Assembly: GCA_016210295.1 (NCBI GenBank) | Contig: JACQUM010000038.1 | Span: forward strand, 1-24,006 | Source of the DNA: Chloroflexota bacterium | GTDB lineage: Bacteria > Chloroflexota > Dehalococcoidia > UBA6926 > JACQUM01 | Direction of reading: 5' to 3' | DNA: 24,006 bases | Shown: in pieces, positions 1 through 5,925 of the stretch | Layout: the number at the start of each line of letters is the position of its first letter | How positions within the stretch are numbered: the first letter of the stretch is position 1 | The notes under the pieces: model-generated | Seen by the model: only the letters and a program-made list of their open reading frames with translations | Databases searched by the model: none | Told to the model about the DNA's origin: nothing | Position numbers and translations under genes: made by a program

Positions 1-304
1 CCCCCAGCCCGCTCCCCACCCCCGCCACGGCTCCCAGAAGCCAGGGGTTCATCTTGTCGGCGATGGCGAAGACCAACGCTAGCCCAGGCGCGGGGATCAA
101 GATAGTCGCGCTGCTGAACAAGCTGATGCCGAAGGCCCCCAGGTAGCCTACTTCCCCAAGCTGCTCCAGAAGGCCGCGGAAAGCGACGAGGGCGACGGTG
201 ATGAGGAGCGAACCGACGATGGGCGGCGCCGCCTGCCAGAGAGCTTGCCGCCACGTCCATGCCTTCTTTTCGGAGAGGGGGCCCGGCTGAGGCTTGCTCT
301 TCAT
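1..304 (-). CDS. VTT/DedA-like membrane protein, N-terminal part (runs off the window)
   Basis: I translated this by hand from the ATG at 302-304 on the minus strand. About 101 residues are visible and the C-terminus lies beyond the left edge. A short basic N-terminus (MKSKPQPGPLSEKK) leads into a hydrophobic segment at about residues 28-43. Next comes a stretch reading GYLGAFGISLFSSATILIPA, followed by PGLALVFAIADKMNPWLLGAVAG. The pattern 'YLGAF-ISL-SATI-P-PG-ALVFA-NP-LLG-VAG-G' is typical of the VTT (SNARE-associated/DedA-like) integral membrane family, whose members are thought to be lipid scramblases or transporters of the inner membrane. A GAGGAG ribosome site lies about 7 bases upstream of the ATG. 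Substrate and exact subfamily cannot be judged from the visible part. Confidence 0.72.
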   Translation of the reverse strand, partial: MKSKPQPGPLSEKKAWTWRQALWQAAPPIVGSLLITVALVAFRGLLEQLGEVGYLGAFGISLFSSATILIPAPGLALVFAIADKMNPWLLGAVAGVGSGLG

Positions 305-393
305 TCTCGACTCCTCGGGCTGCCACCTGACCCTCTAGCGCGATACTCTAACCGCAGCTTTCTCCAGGGCACGTGCCTGTCCCTCGCCTAGCA

Positions 394-537
394 GCAGGCT
401 GACGAAAAACTCCTTTCGACCATCCCCCTACCCCCTTCCTGGCCAGGAAGGGGGTAGGAAATGTATCTGGGGGACAGCCCCAACCCCCTGCCAATCCCGA
501 TTTCTCGGGACCGGACTCCCCCGTTTCAGCACCCTGC
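394..537 (-). repeat. MITE-like palindromic repeat, copy A
   Basis: This is a 144-bp non-coding element that matches the repeat at 4549-4696 in inverted orientation. Both ends read GCAGG inward: GCAGGCTGACGAAAAAC from position 394 on the plus strand, and GCAGGGTGCTGAAACGG from 537 on the minus strand. These form imperfect terminal inverted repeats. In the middle, positions 427-458 form a perfect 32-bp palindrome centred on TTCCTGGCCAGGAA. The block GGGGGAGTCC beside the right end and the CCATCC block near the left end also recur in the other copy. There is no coding capacity, so it would need a transposase in trans. Boundaries were set from the shared ends and are good to a few bases. Confidence 0.75.
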
Positions 538-678
538 TCGTCCCCTTGTGCTCGGCTATCAGAGTCTACGGCCCCCACCGCCAGGCTGTCAAAAAGACGG
601 CTCTCGTCGCGCACAAGGTGCGGAAGCGGCGCCGAGATCGCTAAGGGCAAGGGCATGCGGCGCGGCGTCCCGTCGCGC

Positions 679-708
679 TTGACAGAAGGGACGGTGGCAG
701 GCTACCAT
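679..708 (+). promoter_or_regulatory. Sigma-70-type promoter for the glmU leader
   Basis: A perfect -35 hexamer TTGACA (679-684) is followed by an 18-bp spacer and a -10-like TACCAT (703-708). Transcription would start near 715, giving a leader of about 180 bases before glmU. It is the best plus-strand promoter match in the long gap 305-897. The -10 is two bases from consensus. Confidence 0.6.
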
Positions 709-714
709 ACCCTC

Positions 715-831
715 GATGAATAGAGAGGCTGGCTCTATGCCATCGTCTTCCCTCGGATGCGCCCTAGCGGAGATGCAGGCGCCCACGGGAAAGCGGTCAC
801 CCAAGAGCTCGCGCGAGTCAAGGAGGAAGCG
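715..831 (+). ncRNA. Candidate structured leader RNA upstream of glmU
   Basis: The stretch between the predicted transcription start and the terminator-like hairpin can fold into successive stem-loops. The first pairs GATG (715-718) with CATC (741-744) and ATAGAG (720-725) with CTCTAT (733-738). The second pairs TTCCC (748-752) with GGGAA (787-791), with an inner stem GCGCC (759-763)/GGCGC (778-782). The third is GCTC/GAGT around GCGC (807-818). CGGTC at 794-798 repeats the end of the terminator's 3' arm, so it could pair with GACCG at 832-836 and compete with the terminator; this alternative is only 5 bp. I could not match the leader to a known riboswitch, and the T-box core motif is absent. 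Regulatory RNA is an inference from position and fold. Confidence 0.4.
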
Positions 832-880
832 GACCGGACGCCTTTCCCTCAAGGGAGAGCGTAGTCCGGTCTTTTGGTTT
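832..880 (+). terminator. Terminator-like hairpin inside the glmU 5' leader (candidate attenuator)
   Basis: GACCGGAC (832-839) pairs perfectly with GTCCGGTC (864-871). Inside it, CTTTCCC (842-848) pairs with GGGAGAG (853-859, one G-T wobble) around a TCAA tetraloop. The hairpin is followed at once by TTTTGGTTT (872-880) and then by the glmU ribosome site GAGGAG (882-887). An intrinsic terminator between a promoter and the ribosome site of the downstream gene is the usual layout of transcription attenuation. It could instead end a short independent RNA starting near 715. The fold was worked out by eye, without an energy calculation. Confidence 0.6.
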
Positions 881-897
881 CGAGGAGCGAAGAGAAC

Positions 898-2268
898 GTG
901 GATCGCTGGATAGGTGTTGTCCTAGCGGGAGGCAGGGGAACGAGAATGCGCTCTCTCATCCCCAAGCTCCTTCACTCCCTCGCGGGCCAGCCCCTGCTCC
1001 GCTATCCTCTGGCCGCCCTCCAGGGCGCCGGTGTCAAGAGACGGATCGTCGTTCGAGACCCTTCCCCTGCCTTGCCGGAGGCCTTGGGAGACCCCGACCT
1101 GGAGTACGTGGTCCAGGACGTCTTTCTAGGAACAGGCGGCGCTCTCCGCCACCTCCTTCCGACTTTTCAGGGCCAGGCGGACTCCCTGCTGGTGGTCAAT
1201 GGCGATGTCCCCTTCGTCTCTCCCTCTAGCCTCCGGGCGCTGGTTGCTCACCATGGCCAATCCGGTGCAGCGCTGACCCTCCTGACGGCCCTCGCGCCGC
1301 CCCCTGGGGCATCCTCGGGCCTCGGACGCATCGCTCGAGACGCCTCGGGTCTCGTCTCGGCCATCGTCGAGGCACACGAGGACGACCGCCGCTCGGGAGA
1401 GGGCCCGGCGGAGTTCAACTGCGGCGCCTACTGTCTGGATGCTGTCTGGCTTTGGCCTGCTCTCGCGCGCCTCACTCCCCATGCCGGTGGCGAGCTGTAT
1501 TTGACGGATCTGGTCTATCTCGCCTCCCAGGACAGCCGCCGCGTAGAGGCCGTCCCGACGCAGGACCGCTGGGAGTCCGTGGGGATCAACACGCGTGTAG
1601 ACCTCGCTCTCGCCGAGCAGGAGATGCGCCGCCGCACCCTGGAGCGGCTCATGCTCGACGGCGTGACCATCACCGATCCCTCCACCACTTATATAGACGC
1701 CTCCGTGCGCATCGGAATAGACACCGTCATCTATCCGAGCACCCACGTGAGCGGCGCGTCGGAGATCGGTGCCGGCTGCCACATCGGCCCGGGAGCCATC
1801 GTGCGCGACTCCCGTATAGGAGACGGCTGCCACATCGTCGCCTCCCTCATCGAAGGGGCTTCGCTGGAGGAGGAGGTGGACGTGGGACCGTACAGTCACC
1901 TCCGGCCTGGGGCCTACCTCTGTCGCGGCGTCCACATCGGCAACTTCGCCGAGGTGAAGGCCAGCCGCCTGGGGCGCGAGGTGAAGATGGGCCATTTCAG
2001 CTACGTGGGCGACGCCGATATCGGCGATCGAGTGAATATCGGCGCGGGCGTCGTCACCTGCAACTTCGACGGCGTTCAGAAGCACCGCACCGTAGTCGAG
2101 GAGGACGCCTTCGTGGGGAGCGATACCATGCTGGTGGCCCCCGTGCGCGTCGGCGCGCGGTCCAAGACTGGCGCCGGCTCCGTCGTCACCAAGGACGTGC
2201 CGCCGGAGAGCGTCGCCGCCGGCATGCCCGCTCGGGTGAGCCCGCGGAGCCGCTCCCCCAAGTCGTAG
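898..2268 (+). CDS. glmU: Bifunctional UDP-GlcNAc pyrophosphorylase / glucosamine-1-P N-acetyltransferase
   Basis: GlmU makes UDP-GlcNAc, the precursor of peptidoglycan, in two cytoplasmic steps: acetylation of glucosamine-1-phosphate, then uridylyl transfer. The N-terminal nucleotidyltransferase domain shows LAGGRGTRM near its start, with PKLLHSLAGQPLL, the metal-site GDVP and a GTGGA segment where many GlmU have GTGHA. The C-terminal half is a left-handed beta-helix of hexapeptide repeats. It contains the GHFSYVGDADIGDRVNIGAG segment, whose His matches the catalytic His of the acetyltransferase, followed by TCNFDG. I chose the GTG at 898, which gives 456 residues, the same length as the E. 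coli enzyme, with GAGGAG ten bases upstream. The longer frame from TTG 874 would start inside the terminator's T-tract. The gene is followed after 12 bases by the CBS protein. Confidence 0.95.
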   Translation: MDRWIGVVLAGGRGTRMRSLIPKLLHSLAGQPLLRYPLAALQGAGVKRRIVVRDPSPALPEALGDPDLEYVVQDVFLGTGGALRHLLPTFQGQADSLLVVNGDVPFVSPSSLRALVAHHGQSGAALTLLTALAPPPGASSGLGRIARDASGLVSAIVEAHEDDRRSGEGPAEFNCGAYCLDAVWLWPALARLTPHAGGELYLTDLVYLASQDSRRVEAVPTQDRWESVGINTRVDLALAEQEMRRRTLERLMLDGVTITDPSTTYIDASVRIGIDTVIYPSTHVSGASEIGAGCHIGPGAIVRDSRIGDGCHIVASLIEGASLEEEVDVGPYSHLRPGAYLCRGVHIGNFAEVKASRLGREVKMGHFSYVGDADIGDRVNIGAGVVTCNFDGVQKHRTVVEEDAFVGSDTMLVAPVRVGARSKTGAGSVVTKDVPPESVAAGMPARVSPRSRSPKS

Positions 2269-2280
2269 AGAGTGCTGTCT

Positions 2281-3543
2281 ATGGGTATCAGCACCCTTCT
2301 TCTCGCCTACATTCTAGGGCTGGGCATTCTGGTCTTCTTCGCCGCCGCCGAGCTGGCTTTCGCCCACGTCCGAACCGATCGCCTGGAGCGCCTGCTTCAG
2401 CAGGAAGTACCAGGCATCACTCGCGTGGATGCCCTCCTGAGTCAACCCCACCAACTCTCGGCGGCGTTCATCCTGGGTCGGAGCGGCGCCAGCGTCCTCA
2501 TCGCCTCCTCCGCGATTCTCCTCTCCGTAAGCATCTTCTCCAGCTCCCGACTGTGGGCGGGGTTCCTCGTCGGCCCCTTTGCCGCCCTCCTGGGGATCCT
2601 CCTGGCCCTCTCCGTCAGCCATCTCATCGCCCGGCAGGAGCCGGAGCGCTTCGCCGCTCTCCTGGCCGGCCCCCTGGCTGCCTTCATGTGGTTCGCGCGT
2701 CCCTTGGCTCGTCTCCTCGCGCAGGCCAGCGAGACGAGCCTCCTCGCCTCCTGGGGGGAGCGTCTGGCCGCAGAGAAAGAGGCCCTCGCCTCTGAGGCGT
2801 CCCAGGCGGAGGCCGCCGCAACCGACTCGGAGGACCAGGAGCGTCGCATCCTTCGCACCCTCCTCGATTTCCAGCGCACCACCGTCCGCGAGATCATGGT
2901 CCCTCGCATGGACATCGTCGCCATCGAGGCCAGCGCATCGATTCGCGACGTCGAAGGCCTGATCTCCCAGAAGGGCTTCAGCCGCATCCCCATCTATGAG
3001 GGGGCTCTGGACAACGTCGTCGGCCTCGTTTATGCACGGGACCTCTGGAGCGCTCGCGCTCAGGATCGCACCGTGGAAGACCTGCGCGCTATCGCCCGCA
3101 AGCCCCTCTTCGTCCCAGAGACCAAGAGGCTCGACGAGCTTCTGCGGGACTTCCAGGCCCTCCGCGTCCACCTCGCCGTCATAATCGACGAATATGGGGC
3201 GGTGGCCGGCCTCGTCACCCTGGAAGACGTCGTGGAGGAGATCGTGGGCGAGATCGAGGACGAGTTTCACGCCACCGGGCCCCAGGTGGAGCGCACCGGC
3301 GACGAGGAGAGCGTCGTGGATGCCACCGTCTCCCTCGACGTCATCAACGACCTCTTCGGGACGCGCCTCGAGGGCGAGGGGTTCAACACCCTGGGCGGCC
3401 TCCTCTACCATCACCTGGGCAAGGTGCCCGTGCCCGGCGAGAGCATCGCCGTGGAGAACCTGGAGATCACCGTCCTCTCCACCATAGGACGGCGGGTCCG
3501 CAAAGCCAGGATCCGCCGCGTCGCGCCAGCCGAGGCGTCTTAG
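2281..3543 (+). CDS. Hemolysin-family/CorC-type membrane protein (DUF21-CBS-CBS-CorC_HlyC)
   Basis: This 420-residue protein has the order typical of CNNM/CorC proteins. The N-terminal DUF21-type membrane part has hydrophobic segments at about residues 5-25, 65-85, 95-115 and 125-145. A charged linker and two CBS domains follow; the conserved entry motif TVREIMVPRMDIVAIE and the segment SRIPIYEGALDNVVGLVYARDL belong to this pair. VIIDEYGAVAGLVTLEDVVE is the well-known signature of the second CBS domain. The C-terminus holds a CorC_HlyC domain (VDATVSLDVINDLFG, GFNTLGGLL). Relatives act in magnesium efflux; the name 'hemolysin' is historical. ATG 2281 is preferred because GAGAG (2268-2272) sits 8 bases upstream; GTG 2272 is a possible alternative. 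It probably shares the glmU transcript. Confidence 0.9.
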   Translation: MGISTLLLAYILGLGILVFFAAAELAFAHVRTDRLERLLQQEVPGITRVDALLSQPHQLSAAFILGRSGASVLIASSAILLSVSIFSSSRLWAGFLVGPFAALLGILLALSVSHLIARQEPERFAALLAGPLAAFMWFARPLARLLAQASETSLLASWGERLAAEKEALASEASQAEAAATDSEDQERRILRTLLDFQRTTVREIMVPRMDIVAIEASASIRDVEGLISQKGFSRIPIYEGALDNVVGLVYARDLWSARAQDRTVEDLRAIARKPLFVPETKRLDELLRDFQALRVHLAVIIDEYGAVAGLVTLEDVVEEIVGEIEDEFHATGPQVERTGDEESVVDATVSLDVINDLFGTRLEGEGFNTLGGLLYHHLGKVPVPGESIAVENLEITVLSTIGRRVRKARIRRVAPAEAS

Positions 3544-3580
3544 AGGACCTCCGCTCCGCCCTGGGGACACTCCCGCGCGC

Positions 3581-4390
3581 CTAGTCCATGTTCAGGCCGC
3601 CGTCCACGTTGATGTGCTGCCCCGTGATGAGAGCGGCGGCAGGCGTGCACAGCCAGGTGACGACTCCCGCTATATCCTCGTCGGAGGCATGGCGGCCCAG
3701 AGGTATCCGCGCCACCGCCGCCTGCCACGCCTCGCCCCGGCCGAGGTCGTCCATGCGCGACCTATCGGTGAGACCCGGGCACACTGCGTTCACCCTCACC
3801 TGATAAGGCGCCAGCTCATGGGCCAGCGCCTGGGTGAACCCGTGAATGGCGAAGTTGGCTGCATTATAGGCGGAGGCCCTCGCCGCTCCCCGCCTCCCAG
3901 CGACGGAGGAGAGGTTGACGATGCTGCCCCCCTGGTTCTGTCGTATCAAAACCTTTGCCACGGCCTTGGAGAAGAGATAGGAGCCCACGACCTTCACCTC
4001 CAGGACGCGTCGAAAGATAGCGTCGTTCATCTCCACGACGAGAACCCGGTCCGGGCCACGAGCGAAGGCCGCGTTGTTGACCAGGATGTCCACCCGGCCG
4101 AAGGTGTCGAGCGTCCCGTCCACCACCCGCTGGACCTGGGCGCTGTCCGTGACGTCACCTACCAGAGGAAGGCACCGGCGACCCGTGGCCCGCACCTGCT
4201 CCGCGGTGCTCTCGATGTCCCGCCACCCCCGGGCTTTCTCGTCCTCCGGGACCGTGGCCGGGCTCCTGCCGGTGCCGGTGACGACGACATCCGCTCCCTC
4301 GGTGGCCAGGGCAACCGCCGTCGCCCTTCCGATGCCTCGAAGACGTCCTGCGCCCGTGACGATGGCTACCTTCCCGTCCAGTTGGCCCAT
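3581..4390 (-). CDS. SDR-family oxidoreductase (FabG-like), catalytic Lys replaced by Asn
   Basis: This 269-residue protein has the short-chain dehydrogenase fold. It shows the dinucleotide-binding TGAGRLRGIG (residues 12-21), DV in GDVTD (about 79-80), NNAA (105-108), the active-site Ser in NLSSVAG (Ser162), Tyr175, and the C-terminal INVDGGLNMD tail typical of FabG-like enzymes. Such enzymes use NAD(P)H to reduce or oxidise carbonyl/hydroxyl groups; the substrate here is unknown. The usual YxxxK reads YNAAN, so position 179 is Asn (AAC) where Lys is expected. The fold and all other motifs are intact. The ribosome site AGGTGAG lies just before the ATG. The gene stands alone and converges with the CBS gene. 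A full-length but impaired or altered enzyme is as likely as a sequencing error. Confidence 0.9.
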   Translation of the reverse strand: MGQLDGKVAIVTGAGRLRGIGRATAVALATEGADVVVTGTGRSPATVPEDEKARGWRDIESTAEQVRATGRRCLPLVGDVTDSAQVQRVVDGTLDTFGRVDILVNNAAFARGPDRVLVVEMNDAIFRRVLEVKVVGSYLFSKAVAKVLIRQNQGGSIVNLSSVAGRRGAARASAYNAANFAIHGFTQALAHELAPYQVRVNAVCPGLTDRSRMDDLGRGEAWQAAVARIPLGRHASDEDIAGVVTWLCTPAAALITGQHINVDGGLNMD

Positions 4391-4545
4391 TGTCTCACCT
4401 CCATTGCTGGGTCGCGCGTCCTTCTCTTCCTCCCACCGGTTGGCACAAGCAGGGTCGCGCCCCTAGAGAACCCTGCCCAGATGGAGAGAGGCGACATCAT
4501 TCTCGCAGAAGGAGAGCCAGTTTTGAAACGAGCTCTAGCAACCCG

Positions 4546-4699
4546 CTAGCAGGTTGCTGAAAAAGGGGAGTCCAGAGTCCCGACTCGCGGAACTCTGACG
4601 GGGGTCTAGGGGTGTCCCCCAAATATGATCTCGTCACCTTTCGTGGCCAGGAAGGGTGACAAGAGGATGGCCGATCAGATTGTTCCATCACCCTGCTAG
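4546..4699 (+). repeat. MITE-like palindromic repeat, copy B
   Basis: The element core GCAGG...CCTGC (4549-4696, 148 bp) is flanked by TA on both sides (4547-4548, 4697-4698), and CTAGCAGG/CCTGCTAG mark the ends. Terminal repeats are GCAGGTTGCTGAAAAAG on the left and, on the opposite strand, GCAGGGTGATGGAACAA on the right. The centre (GTCACC at about 4633 to GGTGAC at about 4660) forms an imperfect palindrome around TGGCCA. It shares with copy A the ends, the GGGGAGTCC block, the GGGG-TGTCCCCCA-ATA block, GGCCAGGAAGGG and the CCATCC-type inner end. A TA duplication is what IS630/Tc1-mariner-type MITEs leave, but no transposase is present in the window. Confidence 0.75.
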
Positions 4700-4720
4700 A
4701 CAGCGGGGGAAGACAAAAAA

Positions 4721-4746
4721 AGAGGGGAGCCTTCAGGCTCCCCTCT
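4721..4746. terminator. Bidirectional rho-independent terminator
   Basis: An 11-bp perfect stem, AGAGGGGAGCC (4721-4731) with GGCTCCCCTCT (4736-4746), closes on a TTCA loop. It has an A-tract on its left (4715-4720) and a T-tract on its right (4746-4752), so it works on both strands. It sits 24 bases after the end of the collagen-like lipoprotein gene on the minus strand, which it most likely terminates. Confidence 0.93.
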
Positions 4747-4769
4747 TTTTTTCCTCTCGGAAACTGAAT

Positions 4770-5390
4770 CTACTTGGGCACCGCCGTGGGTGTCGGCGTA
4801 GGCGTGGGCGGCGGGACCACCTTGATGGGGAAGCTGGCGACGGTGGGCCCCGTGCCGCCGGTGGGGATCTTGCTGCCCGTGGCCTTCACGGTGTAGAGCC
4901 CATTCGCCACGCCCGTGGGCACCATCTTCGGCGCGGTCCTCACGGTGACCTCGAAGGCGCCGGAGGCGCTCGCCTCCACCACGGTGATGAGGTAGTTGTC
5001 CTTCCCGTCGATGGCCTTGAGGATCTCCAGGGCGACGAGGTCTTTCTCCGGGAAGCCGGAGCCCCGGATGACCACGGCGGTGGTGGCGCCGGCTATCACG
5101 TCCGCTGGCGCTATGCTGAGGTTGGCCTCAGGGTTCACGGCGTCCTTTCCTGCCTTCCCCGCCGCGCCCGCCGCGCCGGTCAGGCCTGGGAGGCCGGTGA
5201 AGCCTGGAGGCCCTTCGGGGCCTTGCGGACCAACCGCGCCCTGAGGCCCTTGTGGGCCTGGAGCGCCCCTCGCTCCTGCCGCGCCTGCGGGGCCCTCCGG
5301 GCCCTGGCATGCCGCGAAGAGCAAGAGGCCAACAAGCGCAAAGATGAAAAGAACCGGGGACCGGAGCATCCTATTGAGCAGCTTCTTCAC
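4770..5390 (-). CDS. Collagen-like repeat lipoprotein
   Basis: This is a 206-residue predicted exported protein. A basic start (MKKLLNRMLRS) and a hydrophobic stretch (13-27) end in FAAC, so Cys28 is the likely lipidation site. From residue 30 to 83 there are 18 uninterrupted Gly-X-Y triplets (GPE, GPA, GAA ... GKA, GKD), the collagen pattern, beginning only two residues after the Cys. Residues 85-190 form a beta-rich domain whose start (SIAPADVIAGATTAVVIRGSGF) resembles IPT/TIG-like surface domains. The tail is PPPTPTPTPTAVPK. The start codon is GTG, with AAGGGGGAA a few bases upstream. It is monocistronic, with its own promoter and terminator. A surface stalk or adhesion role is inferred from architecture only. 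Confidence 0.85.
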   Translation of the reverse strand: MKKLLNRMLRSPVLFIFALVGLLLFAACQGPEGPAGAAGARGAPGPQGPQGAVGPQGPEGPPGFTGLPGLTGAAGAAGKAGKDAVNPEANLSIAPADVIAGATTAVVIRGSGFPEKDLVALEILKAIDGKDNYLITVVEASASGAFEVTVRTAPKMVPTGVANGLYTVKATGSKIPTGGTGPTVASFPIKVVPPPTPTPTPTAVPK

Positions 5391-5461
5391 CTCAGTTCCC
5401 CCTTTCAGGTGGTCTCGGTGGTTCCTCCGTCCGCTGGCACACCTGCCCTCACGGGCGACGA

Positions 5462-5481
5462 GGCGCTATCTAGATTGCGCC
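5462..5481. promoter_or_regulatory. 20-bp palindrome over the predicted start site (candidate operator)
   Basis: GGCGC-T-ATCTAGAT-T-GCGCC is an inverted repeat symmetric at 18 of 20 positions. It lies immediately downstream of the minus-strand -10 box at 5483-5488 and covers the expected transcription start (about 5476). That is a usual place for a repressor operator. It could also form a small hairpin at the RNA 5' end. No regulator gene is adjacent. Confidence 0.5.
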
Positions 5482-5482
5482 T

Positions 5483-5512
5483 ATCATATGGTTCGTCCCC
5501 GAGGGATGTCAA
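5483..5512 (-). promoter_or_regulatory. Strong sigma-70 promoter for the collagen-like lipoprotein
   Basis: On the minus strand a perfect TTGACA (5507-5512) is followed by an 18-bp spacer and TATGAT (5483-5488), one base from the -10 consensus. This leaves a leader of about 85 bases before the GTG at 5390. It is the best promoter match I see in the window. Confidence 0.78.
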
Positions 5513-5629
5513 GCGCTTTGAGATTCACTCTCCATGCCTCGGTATCCGATGCTTCGGTAGCATAGGGGCTCCATGTAGCGATGTCAAGTAGGGAAACGTT
5601 TTGTCTCGCCGCCTCTGGGAAGCATTGGG

Positions 5630-5635
5630 TATAAT
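5630..5635 (+). promoter_or_regulatory. -10 box of the tRNA-Ser pair
   Basis: A perfect TATAAT at 5630-5635, preceded by TTGGG, places the transcription start near 5642, three bases before the first tRNA. I see no good -35 at 16-18 bp; TTGTCT at 5601-5606 is too far (23 bp). The rest of the 5391-5644 gap holds only the divergent lipoprotein promoter and operator. Confidence 0.65.
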
Positions 5636-5644
5636 GAGGGCCTT

Positions 5645-5729
5645 GGAGAGGTGGCCGAGCGGTTGAAGGCGCCGCTCTCGAAAAGCGGTTCCGCGCAAGC
5701 GGACGTGGGTTCGAATCCCACCCTCTCCG
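5645..5729 (+). tRNA. tRNA-Ser (CGA)
   Basis: The acceptor stem GGAGAGG (5645-5651) pairs with CCTCTCC (5722-5728), with discriminator G5729. The anticodon stem CCGCT/AGCGG holds the loop CTCGAAA, giving anticodon CGA (reads UCG). A long variable arm (TTCCGCGCAAGCGGAC) marks a class II serine tRNA. The T arm is GTGGG-TTCGAAT-CCCAC. CCA is not encoded. It is followed after one base by a second serine tRNA. Confidence 0.97.
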
Positions 5730-5730
5730 G

Positions 5731-5819
5731 GGAGAGGTGCTGGAGTGGACGAACAGGCACGCCTGGAGAGCGTGTAGGGCCTTCACCGGCCCTCGCGGGT
5801 TCGAATCCCGCCCTCTCCG
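5731..5819 (+). tRNA. tRNA-Ser (GGA)
   Basis: The acceptor stem GGAGAGG (5731-5737) pairs with CCTCTCC (5812-5818), with discriminator G5819. The anticodon stem CACGC/GCGTG holds the loop CTGGAGA, giving anticodon GGA (reads UCC and UCU). The long variable arm (AGGGCC...GGCCCT) is of class II type, and the T arm is CGGG-TTCGAAT-CCCG. CCA is not encoded. The acceptor stem is identical to that of the preceding tRNA. Confidence 0.97.
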
Positions 5820-5925
5820 CTCCCCTTCTCCGATGTCCAGACGCCCGGGGCGGTCATCGAAAGCCCTCCTCTGCGCCTCTTTTACTTGACCCTCCGCCCT
5901 GGAATGATTAGCGTGGTGTGTTGAC

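Noticed and set aside
715..880. T-box riboswitch or SRP RNA in the glmU leader
   Set aside because: AAGGAGGAAGCGG looks superficially similar to both, but the T-box TGGN bulge core and the SRP tetraloop motif are missing.
716..913. A 65-codon leader ORF before glmU
   Set aside because: The ATG would lie at the very start of the transcript without a ribosome site, and the peptide is Arg/Ser-rich with no run of regulatory codons. Kept only as an alternative in the leader finding.
1126..2085. A 319-codon minus-strand frame opposite glmU
   Set aside because: It is a shadow of the hexapeptide-repeat codons, with no ribosome site or domain.
2272..3543. Hemolysin toxin
   Set aside because: The family name is historical; DUF21 plus CBS domains indicate an ion-transport-type membrane protein.
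5886..5914. Promoter directly before dprA
   Set aside because: TTGACC is present but no acceptable -10 lies at 16-18 bp, so it was not listed.
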